A stretch of 21,553 nucleotides of DNA from a virus, in the IMG/VR virus record IMGVR_UViG_3300027631_000153, positions 1-21,553 of that record, one strand, 5' to 3'. Each line of letters begins with the position of its first letter. Within the stretch, counting starts at the first letter, position 1. The notes beneath the pieces were generated by a model. The model did not search any database. It saw only the letters and a list, made by a program, of their open reading frames with translations, and was not told the origin of the DNA. Made by a program: the position numbers and the translations under genes. Below, piece by piece: positions 6,650 through 14,479 of the stretch.

Positions 6650-9600
6650 TAAATTACTCCTCCCCCATCAATTAAGGGTAAACCACCATAAACAGAATCA
6701 GGGCGTCCGCCATCTAAATTGATTCCTTGAAGTGTGCTTGTTAGTGTTAAACTTTTTGGACTTATTGCATTATTAGTATTAATTATAATACCAGGTCCTG
6801 CAACAAATTGTAACGTTGATTGTCCTGTTGCTACTAAACTTGTTTGCCCATTAACTGCTAAAGTGCTGAATGCGTCGGATAGACCGCCACCACCGCCACC
6901 TGCTAGTGCGTTTAGCGTACCATCTTCAGTTATTGTTAAATTATTACCAACTTTAATACCACCTAAGGCAGTTGTAGTTGCTGGTGAAAGTGTTGTTGTG
7001 CCATTTTGACCTGCAGGTCCTTGAGCACCTGTAGGTCCTGTAACGCCTTGAGAACCTGTAGGTCCTGTAGTACCTGTTAAACCTGTAGCACCTGTAGGTC
7101 CAGTTAACCCTGTAGCACCTGTAGGTCCAGTTAAGCCTGTAGCACCTGTGGGACCTGTAGTACTTTCGCCACTGCCTCCTGTACCAGGAGGACCTTGCGG
7201 TCCTGTTGGGCCTTGTGGGCCTGCTACTGTTGAGTCTAAACCATTTGTACCTTGAGTACCTGTTGGTCCTGCAACGCCTTGGGCACCTGTAGGTCCTGTA
7301 GCACCTTGAGCACCTGTTGATCCTGTTGGTCCAGCTACTGTTGAAGCAGCACCTGTAGCACCTGTAGGTCCAGCTACTGTTGAATCAGCACCTGTAGGTC
7401 CTGTAGCACCTTGAGCACCTTGGATTCCTTGAGCACCTGTTGGTCCGTTTTTATTTAATACGTTAATGTAACCAATCATTCCACTGTGTATTACACACTG
7501 GTAAACTATTTGGTTTGGAGCATCATAAGGTACTCTATATATAACAGGTGTTCCTGTTGCATATTTTCCTGCAACTGGATCATTGTTTTCCATTCCAGGA
7601 ACTGCAGCAGTATTTCCACTTGCTAATCTAAAAGCTAGTGGGTGTGAGCTAGTTATATTTTGTAAATTAAAATATATTAATTCGCCTCGTACTACTGTAA
7701 TAGTAGGAAAATTACCTGTAAAATTATTTACAGTGTAATTAGATTCAATATTATTTAGTACGTATAACTGACCACCTTGAATACCTTGTGCACCTGTAGG
7801 GCCTGCAATACCTTGTGAACCAGTAGGACCTGCAACTGTTGAGTCAGCTCCTGTAGGGCCTTGAATACCTTGAGCACCTGTAGGACCTACAGTACCTTGA
7901 GTACCTGTGGGGCCTGCAATACCTTGTGAACCAGTAGGACCTGCAACTGTTGAGTCAGCTCCTGTAGGGCCTGCAATACCTTGTGAGCCAGTAGGTCCTG
8001 CAATACCTTGAGCACCTGTAGGACCTGCATTACCTTGTGTACCTTGTGTACCGGTAGGTCCTGCAATACCTTGATCGCCTTGAATACCTTGAATTCCTTG
8101 AGTACCTGTAGGACCTGCTAAGCCTTGTGAACCAGTAGGTCCTACTAAGCCTTGAATTCCTTGAGCACCTGTAGGTCCTGCATTACCTTGAGTACCTTGC
8201 GGACCCTGTAGCCCGCTAGCACCGCTAAGATCTGTTGTATAAGTGTATGCTGTGCCATTCCAAAGATACAGTTTTGAATCATCTGGATTCTCTACATTAC
8301 CTGTATCAATAATTGCAAATTGTCCTGCTACAATTCCTGTTGGTGCAGTATCAGCTGTTAAAGCAGCAACACTAATATAAATCTTTGCAATTGCAAAACC
8401 AAGACCTGTAGACCCTGTAGGACCTACATTACCTTGAATTCCTTGAATTCCTTGTGCACCTGTAGGACCTGCTACTGTTGATGCAGCTCCTGCTATACCC
8501 TGAATACCTTGAGGACCTTGAATACCTTGAGGACCTTGTTCACCATAACCAATACTTGTACCACCAACTGATAAAAATCCACCACTAACACTAATAGGTG
8601 TACCACCTAAATCTATGGTATTTGCTGTAAAATAACCTGTTCTCCAGCGTTTAGTCGGGGAACCTAGATCTTGTACACCATTCTGTGCAGGTATAATATG
8701 GCCAATAACGTTAGTTAAGTCAATTGAGGGGCCTGTAGGCCCTGTAGGACCGTCACCAATCATTTGTCTAACAACAATTTCTTCACCAGTAAAGGGTGCT
8801 GTTGTAAACGTTAATGTTGTTCCACTTAGTGTATAATCTGTTATTGGTTTTAATACTAAACCATTAGAGATAACTATTATACTGTCAACAGTATATCCGC
8901 TATCAATAGTAAAATTAGTAGTACTGTTATCTCCCGTATAAGTTTTAGTAGTAATTACAAAGGGGAATCCATTACCTGTAGGTCCTGTTACACCTTGAAT
9001 ACCTTGAAAACCTTGAATACCTTGAGCACCCGTAGGTCCTGCAATACCTTGTAAGCCTGTTGATCCTGCTACACCTTGAGTACCTTGAGTACCTGTAGGA
9101 CCTGCTACTGTTGATGCAGCTCCTGTAGGTCCTTGGGCACCTGTAGGTCCTGTAACGCCCTGGATACCTTGAGTACCTTGAGTACCTTGAATTCCTTGTG
9201 CACCTGTAGGACCTACAACACCTTGAATACCTTGATCACCTTGTGCACCTGTTGGACCTGTAACGCCTTGAGTACCTTGAATTCCTTGTGCACCTGTAGG
9301 ACCTGTAACACCTTGAATTCCTTGTATACCTGTAGGACCTACAACACCTTGAATACCTTGATCGCCTTGAGCACCTGTTGGACCTGCAACGCCTTGAATT
9401 CCTTGAATTCCTTGAATACCTTGAATACCTTGTGCACCTGTTGGACCTGTAACGCCTTGAATTCCTTGAATTCCTTGAGCACCTGTTGGGCCTGTTACTG
9501 TTGATGCAGCTCCTTGAATACCTTGTGCACCTGTAGGGCCTTGAGGACCTTGTAGTCCGCTAGCGCCGCTAAGGTCTGTTGTGTATGTATATGTTGTGCC

Positions 9601-11115
9601 GTTCCATAAATACAGTTTTGAATCATCTGGATTCTCTACGTTACCTGTATCAATAATTGCGAACTGACCTGCAACAATTCCGGTTGGTGCAGTATCTGCA
9701 GTTAATGCAGCAACTGTTGTATATATTTTTGCTATTGCAAACCCAAGGCCTGTAGAACCTGTAGGGCCTGTAGAACCTGTAGGGCCTGTGGGACCTGCTA
9801 CTGTTGAGGCAGCTCCTTGAATACCTTGAGCACCTGTTGGGCCTACACCTGTAGGTCCTTGAATACCTGTTGGACCTGTAGCCCCGTCCCCTCGCATCTG
9901 TCTAATAATAATTTCGGAATTATTAGCGGGGGCTGTAGTAAATGAAAGTGTAGTTCCGGAAAGTGTGTATTCTACAGTTGGGTCAAATAAAATACCATTT
10001 ACAGCAACAATAAGGTTATTAATAGTAAACCCGCTATCAATAGTATAAGCGGTTGTAGTACCATTACCAATAAATCTTTTAACACCTATGGAAAAAGGAA
10101 ATCCTGTTCCTTCTGAACCTGTAGGACCTTGAGCACCTGTTGGGCCAATTACTGTTGAATCAGCTCCTGTTGGTCCTACAATTCCTTGAGCACCTGTCGG
10201 GCCTACAATACCTTGAATACCTTGAATTCCTGTCGGGCCTACAATACCTTGAATTCCTTGAGCACCTGTTGGGCCTGTAGCGCCTTGAATTCCTTGAATT
10301 CCTTGAATTCCTTGAATTCCTTGAGCACCTGTTGGGCCTACAATACCTTGAGTTCCTTGATCGCCTTGAGCACCTGTTGGGCCTGTAACGCCTTGAATTC
10401 CTTGAATTCCTTGAGCACCTTGAGCACCTGTTGGGCCTGTAACGCCTTGAATTCCTTGAGCACCTGTTGGGCCTGTAACGCCTTGAATTCCTTGAGCACC
10501 TGTTGGGCCTGTAATACCTTGAGCACCTGTAGGACCAATTACTGTTGAGTCAGCACCTTGAATACCTTGAATACCTTGAGCACCTGTTGGACCTGTAGGT
10601 CCTACAACAGTAGATGCAGCACCTGTAGGGCCTACTTCTCCATATCCAGATATTTCTCTAATTACTACTTGCAGTCCTGCTGGAGGAGCAGTATTAAATA
10701 TTACATTACTATTTAATACTGCGTAATCAGTAGTAGATTGGGCAATTCCGCCCATAAAAACTAAAACATTGCTAAAACCTAGACCACTGCTAATTGCAAA
10801 AGTAACGTTTGATCCGTCTGCTGTATACTGTCTTGTAGTTGCGCTAAAAGGAATATTTCCGCTATTATTACTATTAATCCATTCGGTACCAGTATACTGT
10901 AGTGATTGTCCTACTACTGGATTTACAATGTTTACGTCTAATAAATCATCAAGTCTAAGTATGTCTTTAAAGTACTTTATTTGGTTGCTTGATGATTTAA
11001 AATAGATTTTGCCATCTGCGTAATTAACGGCTAACTCGCCATAGTCGAGATCTGTGGTTAAGGGCACTTTCCCTGTTACCGCAGATTTCTTAAGAATAAT
11101 CTTATTATTTGCCAT
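6649..11115 (-). CDS. Giant collagen-like tail fibre with cupredoxin-like domain, 1488 aa
   Basis: N-terminal virion-attachment domain 1-60 ([36 protein letters not shown]). About half of the protein is Gly-X-Y collagen-like spacer (main blocks 161-338, 412-457, 518-715, 859-903, 966-1114, 1223-1371). Between these sit globular modules: three copies of the TFxIxSG / VNG / DYTLSGTTL / RQM-GDG unit (89-157, 339-411, 717-789), two near-identical 64-residue units beginning [10 protein letters not shown] (457-520, 904-967), a spacer unit at 797-858 ([22 protein letters not shown]), and a cupredoxin-like domain (1115-1222). The C-terminus has [15 protein letters not shown] and ends [22 protein letters not shown]. 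It should form a long trimeric flexible side fibre. The ATG follows AGGG at a usual distance. The next gene starts inside its stop (TAATG). Confidence 0.93.
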   Translation of the reverse strand: MANNKIILKKSAVTGKVPLTTDLDYGELAVNYADGKIYFKSSSNQIKYFKDILRLDDLLDVNIVNPVVGQSLQYTGTEWINSNNSGNIPFSATTRQYTADGSNVTFAISSGLGFSNVLVFMGGIAQSTTDYAVLNSNVIFNTAPPAGLQVVIREISGYGEVGPTGAASTVVGPTGPTGAQGIQGIQGADSTVIGPTGAQGITGPTGAQGIQGVTGPTGAQGIQGVTGPTGAQGAQGIQGIQGVTGPTGAQGDQGTQGIVGPTGAQGIQGIQGIQGIQGATGPTGAQGIQGIVGPTGIQGIQGIVGPTGAQGIVGPTGADSTVIGPTGAQGPTGSEGTGFPFSIGVKRFIGNGTTTAYTIDSGFTINNLIVAVNGILFDPTVEYTLSGTTLSFTTAPANNSEIIIRQMRGDGATGPTGIQGPTGVGPTGAQGIQGAASTVAGPTGPTGSTGPTGSTGLGFAIAKIYTTVAALTADTAPTGIVAGQFAIIDTGNVENPDDSKLYLWNGTTYTYTTDLSGASGLQGPQGPTGAQGIQGAASTVTGPTGAQGIQGIQGVTGPTGAQGIQGIQGIQGIQGVAGPTGAQGDQGIQGVVGPTGIQGIQGVTGPTGAQGIQGTQGVTGPTGAQGDQGIQGVVGPTGAQGIQGTQGTQGIQGVTGPTGAQGPTGAASTVAGPTGTQGTQGVAGSTGLQGIAGPTGAQGIQGFQGIQGVTGPTGNGFPFVITTKTYTGDNSTTNFTIDSGYTVDSIIVISNGLVLKPITDYTLSGTTLTFTTAPFTGEEIVVRQMIGDGPTGPTGPSIDLTNVIGHIIPAQNGVQDLGSPTKRWRTGYFTANTIDLGGTPISVSGGFLSVGGTSIGYGEQGPQGIQGPQGIQGIAGAASTVAGPTGAQGIQGIQGNVGPTGSTGLGFAIAKIYISVAALTADTAPTGIVAGQFAIIDTGNVENPDDSKLYLWNGTAYTYTTDLSGASGLQGPQGTQGNAGPTGAQGIQGLVGPTGSQGLAGPTGTQGIQGIQGDQGIAGPTGTQGTQGNAGPTGAQGIAGPTGSQGIAGPTGADSTVAGPTGSQGIAGPTGTQGTVGPTGAQGIQGPTGADSTVAGPTGSQGIAGPTGAQGIQGGQLYVLNNIESNYTVNNFTGNFPTITVVRGELIYFNLQNITSSHPLAFRLASGNTAAVPGMENNDPVAGKYATGTPVIYRVPYDAPNQIVYQCVIHSGMIGYINVLNKNGPTGAQGIQGAQGATGPTGADSTVAGPTGATGAASTVAGPTGSTGAQGATGPTGAQGVAGPTGTQGTNGLDSTVAGPQGPTGPQGPPGTGGSGESTTGPTGATGLTGPTGATGLTGPTGATGLTGTTGPTGSQGVTGPTGAQGPAGQNGTTTLSPATTTALGGIKVGNNLTITEDGTLNALAGGGGGGLSDAFSTLAVNGQTSLVATGQSTLQFVAGPGIIINTNNAISPKSLTLTSTLQGINLDGGRPDSVYGGLPLIDGGGVI
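6657..6663 (-). promoter_or_regulatory. Strong ribosome binding site GGAGGAG inside the upstream gene's last codons
   Basis: GGAGGAG lies 7 bases before the ATG at 6649 and is made from the codons for the C-terminal Gly-Gly-Val of the 1488-residue fibre (its LIDGGGVI end). It fixes the start of the 485-residue fibre at the TAATG overlap. Confidence 0.85.
7003..7449 (-). repeat. Collagen-like coding block, C-terminal shaft
   Basis: Encodes residues 1223-1371 of the 1488-residue fibre as nearly uninterrupted Gly-X-Y triplets, including a GATGLTGPT unit repeated three times and a GSGES break near residue 1315. This block joins the cupredoxin-like domain to the C-terminal head. Confidence 0.85.
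7450..7773 (-). other. Cupredoxin-like (type-1 copper) domain within the 1488-aa fibre
   Basis: Residues 1115-1222 break the collagen repeat with a globular domain whose pattern is that of plastocyanin-like cupredoxins: a strand [14 protein letters not shown], then SSHPLAF with His1158, a loop with two Gly-Asn-rich turns, [18 protein letters not shown], and a final strand IGYINVL. The C-terminal Cys1207-x2-His1210-x2-Met1213 spacing, together with His1158, gives the full set of ligands for a type-1 copper site. It is flanked on both sides by GPTGAQG spacer, so it is an inserted bead on the fibre. Copper binding is inference from the ligand pattern. Confidence 0.75.
7774..8220 (-). repeat. Collagen-like coding block before the cupredoxin-like domain
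   Basis: Encodes residues 966-1114 of the 1488-residue fibre as GPTGxQG and [11 protein letters not shown] units. It contains the exact 63-base direct repeat listed separately. Confidence 0.85.
7799..7972 (-). repeat. Exact 63-base direct repeat, two copies 111 bases apart
   Basis: Positions 7799-7861 and 7910-7972 are identical base for base by direct reading. The offset of 111 bases is 37 codons, so the duplication keeps the reading frame and the collagen register. Elsewhere in the gene similar peptide units differ at synonymous positions, so this pair looks like a recent duplication or gene conversion. Confidence 0.9.
8971..9564 (-). repeat. Longest collagen-like coding block of the 1488-aa fibre
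   Basis: Encodes residues 518-715, with repeated [13 protein letters not shown] units interrupted only by AASTV pentapeptides. Strong 9-base periodicity, for example runs of the plus-strand unit CTTGAATTC. Confidence 0.85.
10102..10635 (-). repeat. N-terminal collagen-like coding block with 36-base tandem units
   Basis: Encodes residues 161-338. Around 10423-10515 a 36-base unit encoding [12 protein letters not shown] is tandemly repeated without change, and at 10283-10322 the 9-base unit for G-I-Q is repeated four times. This sequence is prone to slippage or unequal recombination. Confidence 0.85.
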
Positions 11116-11135
11116 AGTTAGCCCTAAAAAGGATG

Positions 11136-11157
11136 GGGGAACTTATAGAAGTTCCCC
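11136..11157 (-). terminator. Perfect 9-bp hairpin between two fibre genes; possible weak terminator
   Basis: In the 46-base gap between the stop at 11162 and the start at 11115 the minus-strand RNA folds as GGGGAACTT-CTAT-AAGTTCCCC, a perfect 9-bp stem with a 4-base loop. A run of five T follows, but six bases after the stem (CATCC then TTTTT), so it is a poor intrinsic terminator. It may reduce read-through, stabilise the upstream mRNA end or be an RNA-processing site. This is the only gap in the downstream unit longer than about 12 bases. Confidence 0.6.
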
Positions 11158-11161
11158 TTAA

Positions 11162-13132
11162 TTAAAAGTCACCGCCATCAATTGCTGTTAAAGTTACTGC
11201 ACCTGAAGTAATGGTAAACTGAGTAGAATCAAAACTTGCTAGACCTTTTACGCTAGTAGTTGCAAAGGGGATTGCTGTGCTGCCAGCAGCGGTTATTAAA
11301 CCCTTAGCATTTACAGTAAAGTTAGGAACTGTTGTACCGTTTCCGTAACTTCCAACATTACTATTAACAGTTGCTAATGTAAGTGCTCCTGAAACATTTG
11401 CTGAACCATCTACACTAGAGATAGTGGCTGATGCATCACCAGTTAAACTTAAATTACGAGCAGTAGCCCAGGTCGTAGCTGTTGTAGCATTACCAACTAA
11501 AGCACCGTAAACATTGGCAACTGTAAGATCTTTGTTTAAGTTCCAACGATTGTCAATAGCTGAGTATGTTAAGCTTGCTGCTGAAAATCCGTCTAAAGTA
11601 GTACCTACTGTTAATCCGCCACCATCGCTTAGAATTGCTGTGTTTGCAGCTGGTGCCAGTTGTAAGTTTTTGTCAGCAATCGTAACTGTTGTAGAACTTA
11701 CAGTAGTCATTGTACCGTTTACTGTTAAGTTTCCGGTAACGATTGCGTTACCATTAACAGCAATGTCATTAACTGTTGTATTACCAGCATTAAGAGTAGT
11801 GGTAATTGTAAGTGCATTAGCAGATAAAGCACCAGTTAATGTAAGTGCGCTAAGTTGTGCAGCACCGTCCATTTCAATTAGTACAGAATTTGTAGTATTA
11901 TCAAAAGTAGTCTTTAAACCTGACCCTGTAGTAAAGTTTAACGTGTCAGTTAATAAACTTAAACTACCTGCGGCTCCTGCTGATCCCGCAACATTTAATG
12001 TTGTAGCAATGTTAGCTGTGCTTACTGCAGTTACTAAACCTTTTTCATTAACTGTAACTATTGGAATTGCTGTTGCAGAACCAAAACTACCTAAGTTACT
12101 ATTAACAGTTGCTAATGTAAGTGCCGCTGAAACATTTGCTGCTCCATTAACATTTGAAAGAGTAGCCGTACCGTCACCAGTTAAGCTAAGGTTACGAGAG
12201 TTTAACCAACTGGTTGCAGTATCTGCATTACCAGTTAGATTACCTGTTACGTTACCAGTAATATTGCCTGTTACGTTACCTGCAAAACCACCTGTAGAAG
12301 TCAATATTCCGCTGGCAAAAGTTAATCCAGTATTATCTACTAACTTACCGGCAGTACCAGCAAATGTAACACGACCTGCTGTTAAAGAACTTGCAGTAAC
12401 ATCTACAGCAGATATGCCCGCTGTTAAATTGATAATTCCGGTGCTTAGTGTATTTGTAGTAGCATTGTAACTTAAATCACCATCGTCAATTAACTTACCA
12501 GCAGCATCAGAGAATACAATACGATCAGCTGTTAAAGAACTTGCAGTAACATCTGTTGCTAAAACGTCCCCAGTTAAATTACCAGTTACATTACCAGTTA
12601 CATTACCAGTTACATTTCCTGTAACGTTACCAACAAATCCTGTAGTAGCAGTAATTGTAGTACCAGTAACTGTAGAAGCTGCTGTAGCGCCAATAGCTGT
12701 ACCGTTAATGCTACCACCAGTAATCGTTGCATTAGTAAATGAGCTTGCTCCAGTACTTGTTATATTTCCTGTAACATTACCGGTTACATTACCAGTTACG
12801 TTACCAGTTACGTTACCAGTTACATCTCCGCTAATACCACCAGTAACACTACCAGTAACATTACCGATAATATTTAAAGTTGCGGTGTTTGCTCCGTCTC
12901 GTTTTACTAAAGTATTGTTTGTGCCAGCACTAGTTGCTGCATCAACCATATCAGTATAACGCTTACCACCAATAATGATATGGTTTACAGCATTTAAGTT
13001 GGTTTCAGTACCCATACCAATGTATAAGCGATCACCACCATTACCTGTAAAAGCTGAGTAGGCTAGTTCGCCTTGTGCAAGTTGCGGGGGGTTACCTGTC
13101 TGTTCACTACGTTTAATTCTTAAGATAGACAT
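11162..13132 (-). CDS. GNVTG-repeat phage tail fibre, 656 aa
   Basis: N-terminal attachment domain 1-62 (IKRSEQTGNPPQLAQGELAY, GGDRLYIGMG, IIIGGKRYTDM). The shaft contains GNVTG pentad-like repeats at 90-124, 168-189 and 285-302, a feature of aquatic T4-like phage fibres and probably a beta-solenoid. Two internal duplications are visible: DVTASSLTA-x-R-V/I-x-F with AGKL-V/I-D (194-230 and 244-279), and a unit of about 67 residues containing RNLSLTGD, LTLATVNSN and VN-x-KGL-V/I-TA (303-370 and 548-616). The head ends AIDGGDF. It lies 12 bases after the previous gene; TAAAGGA overlaps that gene's stop and acts as ribosome binding site. Probably a side tail fibre; receptor unknown. Confidence 0.92.
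   Translation of the reverse strand: MSILRIKRSEQTGNPPQLAQGELAYSAFTGNGGDRLYIGMGTETNLNAVNHIIIGGKRYTDMVDAATSAGTNNTLVKRDGANTATLNIIGNVTGSVTGGISGDVTGNVTGNVTGNVTGNVTGNITSTGASSFTNATITGGSINGTAIGATAASTVTGTTITATTGFVGNVTGNVTGNVTGNVTGNLTGDVLATDVTASSLTADRIVFSDAAGKLIDDGDLSYNATTNTLSTGIINLTAGISAVDVTASSLTAGRVTFAGTAGKLVDNTGLTFASGILTSTGGFAGNVTGNITGNVTGNLTGNADTATSWLNSRNLSLTGDGTATLSNVNGAANVSAALTLATVNSNLGSFGSATAIPIVTVNEKGLVTAVSTANIATTLNVAGSAGAAGSLSLLTDTLNFTTGSGLKTTFDNTTNSVLIEMDGAAQLSALTLTGALSANALTITTTLNAGNTTVNDIAVNGNAIVTGNLTVNGTMTTVSSTTVTIADKNLQLAPAANTAILSDGGGLTVGTTLDGFSAASLTYSAIDNRWNLNKDLTVANVYGALVGNATTATTWATARNLSLTGDASATISSVDGSANVSGALTLATVNSNVGSYGNGTTVPNFTVNAKGLITAAGSTAIPFATTSVKGLASFDSTQFTITSGAVTLTAIDGGDF
12227..12865 (-). 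repeat. Three clusters of 12-base GNVT-coding repeats
   Basis: Clusters at about 12227-12280, 12566-12631 and 12761-12865 encode runs of Gly-Asn-Val-Thr. The plus-strand unit is CCAGTTACGTTA with synonymous variants, so selection appears to act on the peptide and not the DNA. They form the shaft of the 656-residue fibre. Confidence 0.85.
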
Positions 13133-13144
13133 AATTATGTTCCT

Positions 13145-13408
13145 TTAAAACTGACCTGAGTCAACTACTTGCTGATTAAGCTCAGTTGTTGCTGTCCATT
13201 TTTCTGTTCCGGCATTATAAACTAATAAGCTTCCGCCAGTTAAATTGGTAATATCTAGATCCGATAAACCTTTTAGAGTAGTAACGTGGGGGCCAATCAT
13301 ACCTCCTACTACTATTTTTGTTTGTGATTGCGAAGAAACAACTGCTGGATCTTTGCGCTCAATTACAACCGTATTATTAACTTCGGTTACGATTATTTCT
13401 GTTGTCAT
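13145..13408 (-). CDS. Small fibre-adaptor-like protein, 87 aa
   Basis: The C-terminal half (LKGLSDLDITN, GGSLLVYNAGTEKWTATTELN) is a pattern seen in many phage fibre and adhesin proteins, usually just before a variable head or at a C-terminus. It ends VVDSGQF, resembling the AIDGGDF end of the next fibre. The N-terminal half (EIIVTEVNNTVVIERKDPAVV) is probably a pair of beta strands. No cysteines, signal or membrane segment. Its ATG overlaps the stop of the upstream BppU-like gene (ATGA), indicating translational coupling. Likely a short connector or chaperone-like subunit of the side-fibre assembly; this is inference. Confidence 0.85.
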   Translation of the reverse strand: MTTEIIVTEVNNTVVIERKDPAVVSSQSQTKIVVGGMIGPHVTTLKGLSDLDITNLTGGSLLVYNAGTEKWTATTELNQQVVDSGQF

Positions 13409-14001
13409 CGTGTGACTTCCTTGGTTAAGCTAACGCTGCCACTTAGAAAAGGGTAGACAGTTCCTTGATTATCTGTTAATTCCATGGAGTATACTGCTGA
13501 ATCAAAAACAAAAGTACCTGTAAGTGCTGCTGACATTTTTATTTGAATAGTAAAATTTACTGGATCAATTATAATCCTGCTATTAGCAGTAGACAGCTCG
13601 GCAATAACTGTTGTTGACTCTATAGTTTCTCGGATCTGCATTAGTGCAGTGTATCCAGTTAAGGGGATTGGGGTATTCCATGATACAATACCTCCACTAA
13701 CGTAGGCTCCGTATGCTGCCGAATTTACCTGGTTTAGGGTTAGTGTGTTAGAAGTTTTGCTAGTTACTAGATAGTATGCGTCATCTGCAATGGTATTAAT
13801 ATCTTTCATACCTGTAACACCAGTAACTCGTATTCGCCAATTTACAGGCACTGTATGAGTTGCGCCAGTAGTAATTACACAAGGAGCTGCTAGAGTAATA
13901 CCTGAAATAGGTGCGTATAGTTTTGTTTCTGACTCCCAGCGAAGAGTCTCTTCAAAAGTACTGCCTTGGTAAATTTTATAATTAATCTTTGCTGGTTCCA
14001 T
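13405..14001 (-). CDS. BppU-like baseplate/tail protein with inserted beta domain, 198 aa
   Basis: The frame of the protein matches the N-terminal domain of phage upper-baseplate proteins (BppU-like): YKIYQGSTFEETLRW at 8-22, LTGYTALMQIRE at 114-125, AELSTANSRIIIDP at 134-147, and YSMELTDNQGTVYPFLSGSV with TKEVTR at the C-terminus. Between the first and second motifs lies an extra stretch, about 36-108 (PCVITTGATHTVPVNWRIRV, TLTLNQVNSAAYGAYVSGG), resembling the small beta insertion (FCCH-type) that turns up in many aquatic phage structural proteins. Expected role: anchoring side fibres to the baseplate or tail tip. The start is 4 bases after the previous stop, with GTAAGG overlapping that stop. 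Confidence 0.85.
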   Translation of the reverse strand: MEPAKINYKIYQGSTFEETLRWESETKLYAPISGITLAAPCVITTGATHTVPVNWRIRVTGVTGMKDINTIADDAYYLVTSKTSNTLTLNQVNSAAYGAYVSGGIVSWNTPIPLTGYTALMQIRETIESTTVIAELSTANSRIIIDPVNFTIQIKMSAALTGTFVFDSAVYSMELTDNQGTVYPFLSGSVSLTKEVTR

Positions 14002-14005
14002 TACA

Positions 14006-14356
14006 TTACCTTACTTTCTTTGCTGCTGCAAGCGTAGCCGATATTCTAAACTTATTAACTTCTTCAGTTAGTGCAACAACTTCTGTTTGTAGCTGCTGAT
14101 TTTCAATGCACAACTGTGCTAGTTGTGCATTTAATATAATCATTTCTTGTTGCAAGCGGTTTAATTCGGTTGCTAGTAAGCCGTTTTGTTCACTCATACG
14201 CTCTAGCTCTGTATGCATTAAAGTAATTACGCTAGTTTCAGCATTAGTACTTTTCCAGTCTTTTAACAATTTCTGAATTCCAACTGAGAAAGCAACAACT
14301 GCTAACGCAACTAGTGAAACGGTCTGTATGAAACTGTGGTCGTTAATCTCCACCAT
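14006..14356 (-). CDS. Membrane-anchored coiled-coil protein, 116 aa, first gene of the second unit
   Basis: One N-terminal hydrophobic helix (about 11-28, TVSLVALAVVAFSVGIQ) is followed by a basic KLLKDWK stretch. A long heptad-patterned region (about 43-104) comes next, rich in Leu, Glu and Gln (ELERMSEQNGLLATELNRLQ, QLQTEVVALTEEV), and the end is basic (AAAKKVR). The layout resembles inner-membrane spanins (Rz-type) or small membrane-anchored accessory proteins, but there is no overlapping lipoprotein gene to act as an outer spanin, and the neighbours are virion genes. One cysteine (83). AAGGA lies 9 bases before the ATG. It is the first gene after the consensus promoter at 14480-14508. 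Function unassigned. Confidence 0.85.
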   Translation of the reverse strand: MVEINDHSFIQTVSLVALAVVAFSVGIQKLLKDWKSTNAETSVITLMHTELERMSEQNGLLATELNRLQQEMIILNAQLAQLCIENQQLQTEVVALTEEVNKFRISATLAAAKKVR

Positions 14357-14473
14357 AATCAGATTTCCTTATTAGCAGGGGTTGTATATTTAATTATAAT
14401 CCAAACGGCTGAGACGCCTTTTAGATCTAGGTAAAAGCTTGTCAAGAAAAAATATTGAAATGTTCTGACATTT
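14357..14473 (-). other. Untranslated leader of the second transcription unit
   Basis: About 117 bases lie between the expected transcription start and the ATG at 14356. The leader is AT-rich apart from a small imperfect hairpin near 14403-14422 (GGC-loop-GCC with A/T flanks). I see no riboswitch or attenuator with a T-run. A lone TTGACA at 14440-14445 has no -10 partner at the right distance. Confidence 0.5.
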
Positions 14474-14479
14474 TGGTAT

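Noticed and set aside
9133-10548. Plus-strand frames rich in Cys, Thr, Leu and Asn opposite the collagen repeats
   Set aside because: They are read-outs of the 9-base collagen repeat in the wrong strand; the composition is purely periodic.
7003-10635. Regularly spaced repeats that might suggest a CRISPR array
   Set aside because: The units are 9- to 36-base in-frame collagen codons without unique spacers of constant length, and they lie inside an intact gene.
11514-12470. Long plus-strand open frame (318 codons) opposite the GNVTG fibre
   Set aside because: It is the mirror of Ala/Thr/Val-rich coding sequence, where stop codons are rare on the opposite strand. The minus-strand frame has clear fibre motifs and a ribosome binding site.
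14440-14445. Second TTGACA as a second promoter
   Set aside because: No acceptable -10 hexamer occurs 16-18 bases downstream.
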